From contig NZ_JAGFJM010000060.1 in assembly GCF_024102715.1 (NCBI RefSeq), positions 1-54,383 on the forward strand: a stretch of DNA of 54,383 nucleotides, written 5' to 3'. This document shows, one piece after another, positions 1 to 9,032 of this stretch. The stretch is from Nitrosomonas communis. Its GTDB lineage: Bacteria > Pseudomonadota > Gammaproteobacteria > Burkholderiales > Nitrosomonadaceae. Position 1 is the stretch's first letter, and each line of letters starts with the position of its first letter. The translations under genes were made by a program, and so were the position numbers. The notes beneath the pieces are model-generated. The model was not told the DNA's origin and did not search any database. It worked only from the letters and a program-made list of their open reading frames with translations.

Positions 1-159
1 GATTGCCAGCACGATTGCTAAACACAAATGCTGATTCTGCACATGGTGAATGCGCTAACGCCTGTTGCACGATCATCGATAAACCATCGATACACAACGC
101 ATATCCACCGGCTTAACCACCAGCCAAACTTGCCCAGGATGAACAATCAATCCAGGCAT
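1..159 (-). pseudogene. tnpB: IS66 TnpB fragment with frameshift, partial
   Basis: This is the start of the second IS66 accessory gene. It begins at an ATG at 159 that overlaps the end of tnpA, as is usual in IS66. The first frame reads MPGLIVHPGQVWLVVKPVDM and then hits a stop near 73. One missing base close to position 92 explains this: shifting the frame there restores the conserved run CGIDGLSMIVQQALAHSPC followed by AFVFSNRAGN, matching the TnpB family (VDMRxGIDGL, FxFxNRxGN). The gene is therefore broken, unless the apparent deletion is a sequencing error. The 3' part is off the window. Confidence 0.72.
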
Positions 160-443
160 TTCAACAATTCCCCCAACCATTGCGGTGAAACATTGGCTGG
201 CAATTGCAGTGTATGACCCTTGGATCCGCGCAGATACAATGATTCCATTGATGAAGCTGTCGACTTTACTTTTACTGGAATTAGCATCGGCACTTCTGCG
301 TTTATCCGTTCAGCACGGTAAATTCGCAGCCAGTTACCAAATGTTTTGGCATTCAGGCCATACCGCTGACAATAAGTCCTTTGCGATAAGCCGCTGACCT
401 GCCAGGCTTCTATATGGTTATGTTTGTGTAGCGTTAATGCCAT
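147..443 (-). CDS. tnpA: IS66-family accessory protein TnpA
   Basis: This is a 98-residue protein of the IS66 TnpA (OrfA) family, a helix-turn-helix-containing accessory factor of unclear biochemical role that is needed for IS66 transposition. The diagnostic segment is near the N-terminus: the region around WQVSGLSQRTYCQRYGL is the usual SGLSxxxYCxxxGLxxxTFxxW helix-turn-helix signature. Length agrees with the family (about 95-130). It overlaps the following tnpB by 13 bases, consistent with translational coupling. The ORF itself is intact, but its partner tnpB is frameshifted, so the element is probably not autonomous. Confidence 0.85.
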   Translation of the reverse strand: MALTLHKHNHIEAWQVSGLSQRTYCQRYGLNAKTFGNWLRIYRAERINAEVPMLIPVKVKSTASSMESLYLRGSKGHTLQLPANVSPQWLGELLKCLD

Positions 444-523
444 ATCAATTATCCTCCTGAAATATGTCTGGGAATATAATGGGCTGGATTATCTGTGTTT
501 AAATGGTCACGCTGAATGCTTAC

Positions 524-940
524 GCAAGATTCAAACGCAACGCCGAAGCAGGTGCGAATCTCGGCTTCCGGGGAGCGCATATTGATAATCCGAACATGGA
601 AATCATCCATCGGGGCAAATACAAGTCACTGACGAAGCAGCAGCGACGATGGCTTAAGCGGGGCCAGGCCGTGAAGTCAGCAATCGGACACCTAAAATCG
701 GATCACCGAATGGATCGTTGTTAGTTACAGAGCAAACTGGGCGATGCGCTCCATGCAATACTGTGTGCAACGGGTTACAACCTACGCTGGTTGCTGCGAG
801 CAATGGTTCGTATGGGACTGAAGGCGGCTTTTTTGCACCTTTTATTGCTTCAGCTGGTCAGCTCTATAAAGGGTAAATTTCCAACTGTTGATATGAATTC
901 TCGGCATGCTAAGCAGCCGTGTGAATTTTGCAGGGCAGAC
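524..940 (+). pseudogene. IS5-family transposase remnant (C-terminal part, amber stop)
   Basis: This is the C-terminal third of an IS5-family DDE transposase. The stretch EIIHRGKYKSLTKQQRRWLK followed by AIGHLKSDHRMDRC is the family hallmark around the catalytic glutamate. After DRC the reading frame meets TAG at 722-724, where a tryptophan codon (TGG) is expected. The same frame then continues as LQSKLGDALHAILCATGYNL and RWLLRAMVRMGLK, typical of the family C-terminus. The 5' part has been replaced by the IS66 end at 523. The right border is uncertain; I place it near 940, where the sequence passes into IS630-like coding. The element is inactive. Confidence 0.75.
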
Positions 941-1253
941 GAAGTAGCGTCGCGTCATCCAAATGACCGGATTACCCTAGTGCTCGATGGGGCAGGATGG
1001 CATCGTAGTCACACCCTTAAGCTTCCACATAATCTATGCTTGCTCATGCTGCAGCCCTACTCACCGAAACTCAATTCTGTTGAGAATCTTTGGGATAAGT
1101 TACGGGAGAAATCATTCCATAACCGTGTATTCGACAGCTTGGACGCACTTGAGAATCATCTGGAAGCAAGCAATGCGTGACATGGAAAAAGATCGTGAAT
1201 GTGTTCAATCCATCGTTGCATGGCCATGGATTATCAATTCACTTTTGGAATAG
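941..1253 (+). pseudogene. IS630-family transposase remnant (C-terminal, frameshifted)
   Basis: This is the C-terminal part of an IS630-family DDE transposase. LVLDGAGWHRSHTLKLPHNL carries the second catalytic aspartate, and LQPYSPKLNSVENLWDKLRE carries the PYSPxLNxxExxW signature with the third catalytic acid. The frame ends early at 1180. The expected tail (RDMEKDRECVQSIVAWPWII) continues in the next frame to a stop at 1251-1253, so there is a frameshift close to 1170. The first catalytic aspartate and the DNA-binding part are missing. The fragment is fused in frame to the preceding IS5 remnant, producing a chimeric ORF at 791-1180 that should not be read as a gene. Confidence 0.78.
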
Positions 1254-1278
1254 CAATGGAGTAAGCTTTTAATTTACT

Positions 1279-1354
1279 TGGTGCCGACACCAAGAATCGA
1301 ACTCGGGACCTTCTGATTACAAATCAGCTGCTCTACCATCTGAGCTATGCCGGC
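1279..1354 (-). tRNA. tRNA-Thr (anticodon UGU)
   Basis: Read on the minus strand from 1354, the sequence folds as a complete tRNA. The 7-bp acceptor stem is GCCGGCA paired with TGTCGGC (one G-U pair). The D-arm is AGCTCAGATGGTAGAGC, the anticodon loop TTTGTAA contains UGU, and the T-arm carries GTTCGATTC. The 3' CCA is encoded at 1279-1281. Anticodon UGU reads ACA and related threonine codons. The gene lies downstream of sspB on the same strand and directly beside the IS remnants, a common location for insertions. Confidence 0.96.
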
Positions 1355-1426
1355 ATGTTTAAATAAATATGTTAACAATAAATAATCTAAAATTATAAAT
1401 ATTAAATTATAACAAGTTAACCTATT

Positions 1427-1858
1427 TTATTTAACGATTTTTAAGTGAGTGCGTTCACACTCATCTTTATGGGATAAATAATCATCTGACAAAGGCCCCA
1501 AGCGATTTGCATCATCACTCTCAAAAACATAAGATGTTCTTTGCACAGTTTCAAGAGTAAAAAATAAGCTATGATTAATTTCTTTTGCAAATATGGCCTT
1601 GATTGCACTAATTGGTACAAATATCTTCCTTGATGCACCACTAAAACGTGCCGTAAATTGAATAGAATCATTGCTAATCAAAAGATCGCGTGCAGCCACA
1701 GGACTGATATCCAGAGTAATTTTACCATCTTTTACATACGCATGAGGGACAGATGTATTTTGATTAACTTCAACAGAAATATACGCAGTCAAGCTATTAT
1801 CGATACACCACTCGTAAATAGCTCGTATTAAATAAGGTTTAGTCGTAGCAACCTTCAT
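1427..1858 (-). CDS. sspB: ClpXP protease specificity-enhancing factor SspB
   Basis: SspB is an adaptor that binds the ssrA tag on stalled-ribosome products and tethers them to the ClpX unfoldase through its C-terminal tail. The 143-residue protein starts with the family pattern (KPYLIRAIYEWCIDNSLTAY, then the strand carrying VPHAYVKDGKITLDISPVAA). It ends in a charged flexible tail with a short basic/hydrophobic end (LKIVK) that fits the ClpX-binding peptide. The start ATG overlaps the sspA stop by four bases (ATGA), so the two are translationally coupled. This sspA-sspB pair behind the bc1 operon is a classic beta/gammaproteobacterial arrangement. Confidence 0.93.
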   Translation of the reverse strand: MKVATTKPYLIRAIYEWCIDNSLTAYISVEVNQNTSVPHAYVKDGKITLDISPVAARDLLISNDSIQFTARFSGASRKIFVPISAIKAIFAKEINHSLFFTLETVQRTSYVFESDDANRLGPLSDDYLSHKDECERTHLKIVK

Positions 1859-2454
1859 TTGCGCATTAACTTCTCGGAAGGTGTTAGCGCATCAATAAAT
1901 AATGGTCTACTGAATAATCGTTCAGAGTATTTGAGTAATGGAGCTGCCTGTTTTGGCAGGCGAACTCCATAATGATCCAGTCTCCATAGTAAAGGCGCTA
2001 TAGCCACATCCAACATGGAATACTCATCACCCAACATGTATTTTTGTTTATCAAATATGGGTGCGATCATTGTCAGACTATCAACAATTGCTACTCTCAT
2101 TTTGTCAGCTATCTTTTGATCATTCTGCTCGATAGCTTCAATATGGCAAAATAGTTCTTGTTCAAATCGATGTAATAACAGTCTTGCACGGGCGCGCATT
2201 ACTGGCTCTGCCGGCATTAGCTGAGGATGAGGAAAACGGTCATCGATGTACTCATTAATGATATTAGACTCATACAGTACAAGGTCTCGCTCAATCAAAA
2301 CTGGAACACGACCATAGGGACTAATTACAGCCAAATCCTCTGGCTTATTGTGAGGATCTACATCAATGACCTGAAAATCCATATCCTTTTCATGCAGCAC
2401 GATGCGGCATCGATGGCTAAAAGGACATGTAGCAGTGGAATACAGCGTCATCAT
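1855..2454 (-). CDS. sspA: Stringent starvation protein A (GST-fold, RNA polymerase-associated)
   Basis: SspA is a glutathione-S-transferase-fold protein that binds RNA polymerase and adjusts transcription during starvation and acid stress. The 199-residue protein has the thioredoxin-like N-terminal domain (TLYSTATCPFSHRCRIVL, residues 3-20), with the CPFS motif where true GSTs have a catalytic residue. The VPVLIERDLVLYESNIINEY segment carries the cis-proline and the ES pair of the glutathione-site fold, and an all-helical C-terminal domain follows. It lies 42 bases after petC and overlaps sspB by four bases, so it may be partly co-transcribed with the bc1 genes. Confidence 0.93.
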   Translation of the reverse strand: MMTLYSTATCPFSHRCRIVLHEKDMDFQVIDVDPHNKPEDLAVISPYGRVPVLIERDLVLYESNIINEYIDDRFPHPQLMPAEPVMRARARLLLHRFEQELFCHIEAIEQNDQKIADKMRVAIVDSLTMIAPIFDKQKYMLGDEYSMLDVAIAPLLWRLDHYGVRLPKQAAPLLKYSERLFSRPLFIDALTPSEKLMRK

Positions 2455-2496
2455 GATGACTTATACGTCTTCGTAGTATTTTGATTTAATAGTTTA

Positions 2497-3228
2497 CTAG
2501 TGTACATCTCTCCAATATTCACGTTTTAATAAATAAGTCAAACCAAGCATTGCAAGCAAGAAGGCCATAACAATAGCCCCAAGCTTCTTACGAAAATTCG
2601 CATGAGGCTCGCCCAAATAAACCATGTAGTTTACCAGATCTGCGGCAAATTTATCATACTCTTGCTTGGAAAGAGCACCAGGCACACTCAGTTTCAATTT
2701 CTTAATTTCTGAGCCACCTTTCCCATCATCAGCCGATTTAACATCGAGCACTTGCTGGCCTTGTAACTGATACAAAACATGCGGCATTGCAACTCTATCA
2801 AAAATCAAATTATTCCAACCTGAAGCGGTCGAATCATCCTTGTAAAAAGCTCTAAGATATGTATACAGCCAGTCCGCACCTCTGGAGCGAGCAATTATAG
2901 ATAGATCGGGCGGAACAACTCCAAACCATTCTTCAGCTTCCTTCTTCTTCATAGCAGTTAACATGAGATCACCAACCTTTTGTCCAGTATGAATGAGACG
3001 TTCACTGATTTCTTGATTTGTTAGCTCAATATCTTGATGCCGGTTATAACGCATATAGCTAGCACCATGGCAAGTTAAACAATAATTAACAAAACTTTGC
3101 GCACCACGCTGCAACGAGGCATTGTCAGATGTATCAATTGGTGCCTTATCAAGTTTTATGTCAGCAGCAGCAAAAACAAGAATTGGAGCCAGGCCGATAA
3201 AAAAAAGCAGTAATTTTATTAATCTCAT
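2497..3228 (-). CDS. petC: Ubiquinol-cytochrome c reductase, cytochrome c1 subunit
   Basis: Cytochrome c1 passes electrons from the Rieske centre of the bc1 complex to periplasmic cytochrome c. The 243-residue precursor has a Sec signal peptide (residues 1-21, ending VFAA) and one c-type heme motif, C50-LT-C53-H54. It also has the conserved W-N-N-L-I-F-D and MPHVLYQLQG segments, the latter near the axial methionine. A single C-terminal membrane anchor (about residues 213-233) is followed by the basic tail KREYWRDVH. The start overlaps the petB stop by four bases. In an ammonia oxidiser this complex would feed electrons between the quinone pool and terminal oxidases or NO-handling cytochromes (inference). 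Confidence 0.96.
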   Translation of the reverse strand: MRLIKLLLFFIGLAPILVFAAADIKLDKAPIDTSDNASLQRGAQSFVNYCLTCHGASYMRYNRHQDIELTNQEISERLIHTGQKVGDLMLTAMKKKEAEEWFGVVPPDLSIIARSRGADWLYTYLRAFYKDDSTASGWNNLIFDRVAMPHVLYQLQGQQVLDVKSADDGKGGSEIKKLKLSVPGALSKQEYDKFAADLVNYMVYLGEPHANFRKKLGAIVMAFLLAMLGLTYLLKREYWRDVH

Positions 3229-4472
3229 TTTGTCACTCTTTTTGGTTCAGGTTTTGTTTTATCTATCTTGCTATACCATGGCATAAGAATAAAAAATGCA
3301 AAATAAATAACCGTAAATATTTGAGCTAATAATGTATACAAAGGAGTTGGCGCTTTTGTACCAAGCCAGCCAAGCACAAGAAAACTTATTACAAAAAGTG
3401 TGAGCGCAAACTTAAAGATGGGTCCTTTGTAACGTATTGATTTTACAGGACTACGATCTAGCCATGGCAAGAAACAAAAGATAATTACTGCCGCCGCCAT
3501 CAAGATAACGCCCCACAATTTTGCATCTATCCAGAGAAAATTAACTGTAACTGCCCTCAGCATAGAGTAATAAGGAGTGAAATACCATACAGGCGCAATA
3601 TGATCAGGCGTTTGTAATGTATTTGCAGGAATAAAATTATTATACTCAAGAAAATATCCACCCATCTCAGGAACGAAAAATATAATGCCACAAAACACAA
3701 TTAGAAAAGCTACTACTCCAAATATATCCTTTACGGAGTAGTACGGATGAAATGGTATTCCATCCACCGGGATTCCTGTTTTCGGATCCTTATTGGCCTT
3801 GATTTCTATTCCGTCTGGATTATTGGAGCCCACTTCATGCAATGCGATGATATGAACAAATACCAGCACAATAATTAACAAGGGCAATGTCACCACATGA
3901 TATGCAAAAAAACGGTTAAGCGCTGCATCTGAGAGCATAAAGTCTCCCAAAATCCAGTTTGATAATGTTTCACCAATAAATGGAATTGCTCCAAACATGC
4001 TCACAATAACCTGGGCACCCCAATAAGACATTTGCCCCCAAGGCAAAATATATCCCGTGAACGCCAGACTCATCAACACGAAAAAAATTGCCATGCCTAT
4101 CAGCCATAAAAGCTCACGTGGTTTGCGATAGGAGCCATACATCATTCCCCGGAACATGTGCAGATAGACAACCACAAAAAACATGGAGGCCCCAGTAGAA
4201 TGCATATAGCGGATTAACCAGCCAAAGTTCACATCGCGCATGATGTATTCAACTGATGCAAATGCAAGACTCGCATCAGGCTTATAACTCATAGTAAGAA
4301 AAATACCAGTAATTAATTGATTAACCAGCACAAGCATCGCTAGTGAACCAAAGTAATACCAGAAATTAAAATTCTTAGGAGCATAATATTCAGAAAGATG
4401 CGCTCTCCAAGTAGCAGTCATTGGGAAGCGCTTATCAATCCATTCCATCATCGAATTTTCTTGTTTACTCAT
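3225..4472 (-). CDS. petB: Ubiquinol-cytochrome c reductase, cytochrome b subunit
   Basis: Cytochrome b is the membrane core of the bc1 complex, carrying hemes bL and bH and the quinol oxidation and reduction sites. The 415-residue protein shows the paired-histidine helices (RYMHSTGASMFFVVVYLHMF, and FFAYHVVTLPLLIIVLVFVH with VHIIALHE). The Qo-site segment GYILPWGQMSYWGAQV and about eight or nine hydrophobic helices are present. The usual PEWY Qo loop reads PVWY here (codons at 3582-3593), so the glutamate is replaced by valine. petB follows petA by one base and overlaps petC by four, a tight operon. Confidence 0.96.
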   Translation of the reverse strand: MSKQENSMMEWIDKRFPMTATWRAHLSEYYAPKNFNFWYYFGSLAMLVLVNQLITGIFLTMSYKPDASLAFASVEYIMRDVNFGWLIRYMHSTGASMFFVVVYLHMFRGMMYGSYRKPRELLWLIGMAIFFVLMSLAFTGYILPWGQMSYWGAQVIVSMFGAIPFIGETLSNWILGDFMLSDAALNRFFAYHVVTLPLLIIVLVFVHIIALHEVGSNNPDGIEIKANKDPKTGIPVDGIPFHPYYSVKDIFGVVAFLIVFCGIIFFVPEMGGYFLEYNNFIPANTLQTPDHIAPVWYFTPYYSMLRAVTVNFLWIDAKLWGVILMAAAVIIFCFLPWLDRSPVKSIRYKGPIFKFALTLFVISFLVLGWLGTKAPTPLYTLLAQIFTVIYFAFFILMPWYSKIDKTKPEPKRVTK

Positions 4473-4473
4473 T

Positions 4474-5073
4474 TTATACAGATTCCTTGCTTTCAGAGCC
4501 GATTAGAAGCTGATTTTCGCTCAAATAAGTATGAGGTGGCACAATCAAATTGGTAGGAGCCGGAACACTCTTATAAACCCGTCCTGCCAAATCAAATTTT
4601 GAACCGTGACATGGGCAGAAAAAACCGCCTAGCCAATCAGCGCCTAAATCAGCAGGAGCAATATCCTTTCTAAATACTGGAGAGCAACCAAGGTGCGTAC
4701 ACACACCTTCTACCACCAGAATTTCAGGTTTAATAGAACGTGTCGCATTCTGCGCATAAGCTGGCTGCTGTTTTTTCTCCGAACTTGGATCAGCCAGTTG
4801 GTTTTCTATTTTCTTCAGATTTTCCAGCATTTCTTGTGTACGCTTAAGAACCCACACCACTTTTCCCCGCCATTCAACCATCAGCAACATACCTGGTTCC
4901 AACTTGCTAATATCCACTTCTACTGGCGCTCCAGCTGCTTTAGCGCGTTCACTAGGCATCATACTTAACACAAATGGAGTTGCCACTGCAACACCGGCAA
5001 TTGTGCCTGCCACAGATGTGGCCAGTACTAGAAAACGACGCCGACTATTCATCTCACCACTACTGTCTGCCAT
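4474..5073 (-). CDS. petA: Ubiquinol-cytochrome c reductase, Rieske iron-sulfur subunit
   Basis: The Rieske subunit takes the first electron from quinol through a 2Fe-2S cluster held by two cysteines and two histidines. The 199-residue protein has a Tat-type N-terminus (SRRRFLVLAT, twin arginine near residue 11) that stays as the membrane anchor. The two cluster boxes are CTHLGCSP and CPCHGSKFD, and each also supplies a disulfide cysteine. It is the first gene of petABC. The 540-base stretch upstream would hold its promoter. The final gene order petA-petB-petC-sspA-sspB is as seen in many beta- and gammaproteobacteria. Confidence 0.96.
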   Translation of the reverse strand: MADSSGEMNSRRRFLVLATSVAGTIAGVAVATPFVLSMMPSERAKAAGAPVEVDISKLEPGMLLMVEWRGKVVWVLKRTQEMLENLKKIENQLADPSSEKKQQPAYAQNATRSIKPEILVVEGVCTHLGCSPVFRKDIAPADLGADWLGGFFCPCHGSKFDLAGRVYKSVPAPTNLIVPPHTYLSENQLLIGSESKESV

Positions 5074-5613
5074 TTTTTAATAATTCCATCCAATGAATTT
5101 TCTACCCAGAATCGACTCCTACTAAGAATCGACCAGCCTGTTATTTAACTTTATATTTACCTTCTAAAACATTCAAAGAACGTTATACACCTAAGAAGTA
5201 TACTTTTTAAGTATAACATAGCCCTTTACATAACAGGGTAATATATAAACCTGCCAATCTAATATCTCTTATATCAATGGCAAATTACTCTACTCCATAG
5301 CGATGCGAATTGCACCCTAAAATGAGTACATTGTCAGCACCAGCATGGAGCAGGCTACAACCAAAAGTGTAGCTTATTAAGCGCGTCCTAATACACTTAA
5401 CTGATAAACCCGTGATTCAAAGCATTGGCAGATAATTCGACTGGGGGCAAGCACTTGGGTGGTATTTCTTGAATAAAGAAAATTCGCTGAAGCTTCGATT
5501 GCTCACATGAATAACGGAGAGTTCCTAAGCTAGCCTAGTAAGCAACCTTTAATTAGCACCAGATCGTGATGCCGCCTTCAAAAGATAAAGATAGCCAGTA
5601 TATCAATCATTTA
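5074..5613. other. Long intergenic stretch between secA end and petA start
   Basis: About 540 bases without a supported gene. The half next to petA is AT-rich and should contain the petA promoter, but I cannot choose a convincing -35/-10 pair. On the minus strand, a stop-free run of roughly 45 codons without a start codon ends near 5400 (its last residues would read LSANALNHGFIS). It might be the tail of a decayed gene, but I do not recognise it. No T-tracted hairpin was found behind secA. Confidence 0.4.
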
Positions 5614-8337
5614 TTATTTAAGTTTACCATGACACTGTTTATATTTCTTCCCAGAACCACAGGGACAAGGATCATTGCGACCAACTTTATTGCTCTTACG
5701 GACAAAAGGTTGTGGTTTTTCCTGGCTGTCCTGTTGTTTCTGATCTATCACTTCTTCATAAGCCGCATGATGATATTGCATATTAAGAGGTGAGTGAGTC
5801 GCTTCGGTTGCTGTTTCGACCTGCTGCTCGTTCCTTATCTGAACGGTCATGAGTATTTTGGTCACATCACTCTTAATCTCTTCTAGCATATTAGCAAATA
5901 ACTCGAAAGCCTCTCGTTTATATTCTTGTTTCGGATTTTTTTGAGCATAACCGCGCAAATGAATCCCCTGCCGTAAATGATCTAGCGAAGCTAGATGCTC
6001 TCGCCAATGAGTATCAAGACTATGCAGCATGACTGCCCGCTCGTACTGATGCATCAGATGACCGCCAACCATCTCTGATTTGCTTTGATAATGTGCACTC
6101 GCCGCTTCCATCACTCTTTCCAGCAAATTCTCCGCATGCAAATCAGATTCTTTATCCAGCCAATCATGAATGGGTAAATGAAGATGGTAATCACTTGCCA
6201 AAGCTTTTTCTAACCCGGCAATATCCCACTGTTCTTCTATACTCTGAGGTGGTATATAGCGATAAAAAAGATTGCTGATTACACTTTCTTGGATAGCCGT
6301 TATTGTCTCCGTAATGTCTTCTTCTGCTTCCAACAATTCATTACGCTGTTGATAAATCACCTTACGCTGATCATTGGCAACATCATCAAATTCAAGCAAT
6401 TGCTTACGAATATCAAAGTTTCTAGCCTCAACTTTCCGTTGCGCATTTTCTATTGCACGTGTTACCCACGGATGCTCTATCGCTTCTCCCTCAGGCATTT
6501 TAAGCCGTGTCATGATGCTTGCCACTCGGTCGGATGCAAAAATACGCAGAAGAGGATCTTCAAGCGAAAGATAGAAACGACTCGAACCAGAGTCACCTTG
6601 TCGCCCAGCACGTCCCCGCAACTGATTGTCAATTCTGCGCGACTCATGCCGTTCCGTACCTATGATGTGTAATCCACCCAGTTTGATTACTTCATCGTGC
6701 TGTTCCTGCCATGCTTTTTGTATCTCAGCAACGCGCTTTGCTTTAGCTTCCTCATCAAGCGTTTCATCTGAACGGATACGATGAAATTCTGGCTCTGGAT
6801 TACCCCCCAATACAATATCAGTACCGCGTCCGGCCATGTTAGTTGCAATCGTAATCATTTTAGGCCTGCCTGCCTGAGCAATAATATCTGCTTCACCGGC
6901 ATGGTGCTTCGCGTTAAGAACCTGATGCGGCAATTTCTCTTTGTCTAGCAAAGAGGAAAGCAATTCGTTATTCTCAATAGAAGTTGTACCAACAAGCGCT
7001 GGCTGTCCACGCTGATAGCAATCCTTAATATCTTCTAAAATAGCCTGATGTTTTTCTTTCATGGTACGAAAGACTTGATCCATCCGATCTTCGCGAATCA
7101 TCGGGCGGTGTGTTGGAATAACTACCGTCTCGAGTCCATAGATTTGCTGAAATTCAAAAGCTTCTGTATCCGCTGTGCCTGTCATACCAGCAAGCTTGTG
7201 ATACATGCGAAAATAATTCTGAAACGTAATCGAAGCAAGCGTTTGATTTTCTTTCTGAATAGAAACATTCTCTTTTGCCTCAACAGCCTGATGAAGTCCT
7301 TCTGACCATCGCCTTCCAGGCATTAAGCGCCCTGTAAACTCATCAACAATAATTACCTCACCACTTTGCACCACATAATGCTGATCACGATTATATAAAG
7401 CATGTGCGCGTAATGCTGCATTGAGATGATGAATCAAATTGATATTGACAGGATCATAAAGACTTGAGCCAGGCGCCAGCAATCCACCCTTGGCAAGCAA
7501 TTTCTCAGCATGTTCAAATCCCGCCTCGCTCAATAGCACTTGCTGGGATTTTTCATCAACACTATAGTCACCCGGCCCCTTCTCTGTTTCCTGACGGATA
7601 AGCTCAGGTATTAATGCATTAATACGTACGTAAATCTCTGTATCACCTTCAGCCTGACCAGATATGATTAATGGGGTACGTGCCTCATCGATCAAAATCG
7701 AATCGACTTCATCAACAATTGCAAAATTAAGCATACGTTGCACACGCTCAGCTCGGTTGCCAACCATGTTGTCACGTAAGTAATCAAAACCATATTCATT
7801 ATTAGTACCATAGGTAATATCGGCAGCATAAGCAGCTTGCTTTGTGTCTTGCGCCATTTGCGAAATAATTACCCCTACTGATAGACCAAGGAACTGGTAG
7901 ATTTGACCCATCCAGTCCGCATCACGTCTGGCAAGATAATCATTGACCGTCACTATATGCACGCCTAGTCCTGTCAAGGCATTGAGATAAGCAGGCAACG
8001 TCGCCATTAGCGTTTTGCCTTCACCGGTACGCATTTCAGCTATCTTGCCATCATGCAATACCATTCCTCCAATTAACTGTACATCAAAGTGACGCATGCC
8101 CAACACGCGCTTGCCCGCTTCTCGCACTACCGCAAATGCCTCTGGTAACAGCGCGTCAAGTGCTTCACCATTGGAAATGCGTTGCTTGAATTCATGAGTC
8201 TTGCTACGAAGATCACCATCGGACAAAGGTGCGATAGTCGATTCTAATTCGTTGATAGCACGTACAGTTTGGAAATATTGCTTGACCAAGCGGTCATTGC
8301 GGCTACCAAAGATCTTTTTAAGCAAATTGTTTAGCAT
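5614..8337 (-). CDS. secA: Preprotein translocase ATPase SecA
   Basis: SecA is the ATP-driven motor that pushes unfolded preproteins through SecYEG. The 907-residue length is typical. Walker A is MRTGEGKT (residues 102-109), and the DEAD-type Walker B is in the [13 protein letters not shown] segment. The second nucleotide domain includes [14 protein letters not shown] and [13 protein letters not shown]. The preprotein-binding and helical-scaffold regions follow. The C-terminus ends in the zinc/SecB-binding motif with Cys891, Cys893, Cys902 and His903. It stands alone, with about 300 bases of non-coding DNA on its upstream side, so it is probably monocistronic. No SecM-like leader gene is visible. 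Confidence 0.98.
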   Translation of the reverse strand: MLNNLLKKIFGSRNDRLVKQYFQTVRAINELESTIAPLSDGDLRSKTHEFKQRISNGEALDALLPEAFAVVREAGKRVLGMRHFDVQLIGGMVLHDGKIAEMRTGEGKTLMATLPAYLNALTGLGVHIVTVNDYLARRDADWMGQIYQFLGLSVGVIISQMAQDTKQAAYAADITYGTNNEYGFDYLRDNMVGNRAERVQRMLNFAIVDEVDSILIDEARTPLIISGQAEGDTEIYVRINALIPELIRQETEKGPGDYSVDEKSQQVLLSEAGFEHAEKLLAKGGLLAPGSSLYDPVNINLIHHLNAALRAHALYNRDQHYVVQSGEVIIVDEFTGRLMPGRRWSEGLHQAVEAKENVSIQKENQTLASITFQNYFRMYHKLAGMTGTADTEAFEFQQIYGLETVVIPTHRPMIREDRMDQVFRTMKEKHQAILEDIKDCYQRGQPALVGTTSIENNELLSSLLDKEKLPHQVLNAKHHAGEADIIAQAGRPKMITIATNMAGRGTDIVLGGNPEPEFHRIRSDETLDEEAKAKRVAEIQKAWQEQHDEVIKLGGLHIIGTERHESRRIDNQLRGRAGRQGDSGSSRFYLSLEDPLLRIFASDRVASIMTRLKMPEGEAIEHPWVTRAIENAQRKVEARNFDIRKQLLEFDDVANDQRKVIYQQRNELLEAEEDITETITAIQESVISNLFYRYIPPQSIEEQWDIAGLEKALASDYHLHLPIHDWLDKESDLHAENLLERVMEAASAHYQSKSEMVGGHLMHQYERAVMLHSLDTHWREHLASLDHLRQGIHLRGYAQKNPKQEYKREAFELFANMLEEIKSDVTKILMTVQIRNEQQVETATEATHSPLNMQYHHAAYEEVIDQKQQDSQEKPQPFVRKSNKVGRNDPCPCGSGKKYKQCHGKLK

Positions 8338-8654
8338 AAAATATTTAGTTTGTTAATTTCAATCAGTTAATCACGAGAAATCTTCAGATTTCTGAACCTA
8401 CAGCCCAGATAAAAAATGGCTATTGATTCCTGGCTGGCTTATTTTTCTCAAGATCAAAAATCTACAAAAATTGCTAATAGCATGATTTAGTTTCTTACTC
8501 TGATATTATCCGCGACACTACTAACTAAAAATACTTGCACCTAGTATCCTGAATGCAGCAATCTACCGAATAACTCATAGCCAAATGCGCTCATCTTACC
8601 ATACTCAAAATAACAGCCAGAGCAATCAACTAACATAGGTTAGTAGCGCATAAA
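8338..8654. other. Intergenic stretch upstream of secA
   Basis: Roughly 317 bases between the end of the small exported-protein gene and secA, both on the minus strand. It should contain the secA promoter. A small perfect stem (GAAATC, loop TTCA, GATTTC) lies at 8377-8392, within the likely secA leader. No coding frame with a start and ribosome binding site is supported. Confidence 0.4.
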
Positions 8655-9032
8655 CTATTTCGGTGCTGCAGGAATATAGGGTTTACAATAAACCCTTGAA
8701 GGAAAGAGTTCACTACGACGAGAGTTTTTAATTACATCACCACCGTTTTTAATACAAGCCATTGTTGATTTATCAAGGCTAGCAAAATATTCGTTAGTTC
8801 CAGGGGGAGAAGAGATTGGAGTTACTTCTTTTCGGATGCTTTTGCAGGTTTCTGGGTCATCTTCTGTAGCCTTGTCAGTAGTCATTGGAGGTAAAGGGCA
8901 TAGCCGGCAAGGGTCACCCGGGCAAAGACATCCAGTGCATGATGCTTGCACTGTGTTAGCTAGCAAGCTTAAAGAAATACTCGATATCAGTATAATTAAT
9001 ACGAATACTACATTAATCCGTTTTAATGGCAT
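8655..9032 (-). CDS. Small cysteine-rich exported protein of unknown function
   Basis: I do not recognise a family. The start is the ATG at 9032: GGGAG lies eight bases upstream, whereas the longer frame would need a TTG that overlaps this ribosome binding site. The 125-residue product begins with a clear Sec signal peptide (basic LKRIN, then a hydrophobic run to NTVQAS). The mature N-terminus carries a dense cluster, CTGCLCPGDPCRLC, five cysteines in 14 residues, and three more cysteines are spread over the rest (CKS, ACIK, YCKP). The cluster could bind a metal or form disulfides; this is inference. It lies between secA and a divergent gene encoding another small exported protein. Confidence 0.7.
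   Translation of the reverse strand: MPLKRINVVFVLIILISSISLSLLANTVQASCTGCLCPGDPCRLCPLPPMTTDKATEDDPETCKSIRKEVTPISSPPGTNEYFASLDKSTMACIKNGGDVIKNSRRSELFPSRVYCKPYIPAAPK

Larger units (their letters stand above)
1..523 (-). mobile_element. IS66-family element, one end only (cut by window edge)
   Basis: This is the promoter-side end of an IS66-family insertion sequence. It contains the accessory gene tnpA and the start of tnpB, read on the minus strand. The outer boundary is placed at 523, where the minus strand begins GTAAGC, the terminal sequence typical of IS66 ends. The remaining genes and the other end lie outside the window. Immediately beyond 523, codons of an IS5-family transposase are readable, so the IS66 element appears to have inserted into that older element. 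An 8-bp target duplication is expected for this family but cannot be checked here. Confidence 0.7.

Noticed and set aside
791-1180. 129-codon open frame that looks like a gene
   Set aside because: It is a chance fusion of the IS5-remnant tail with an IS630 remnant; both halves are truncated.
8338-8654. SecM-type arrest peptide gene upstream of secA
   Set aside because: No frame with signal peptide and arrest-like sequence was found in the leader.
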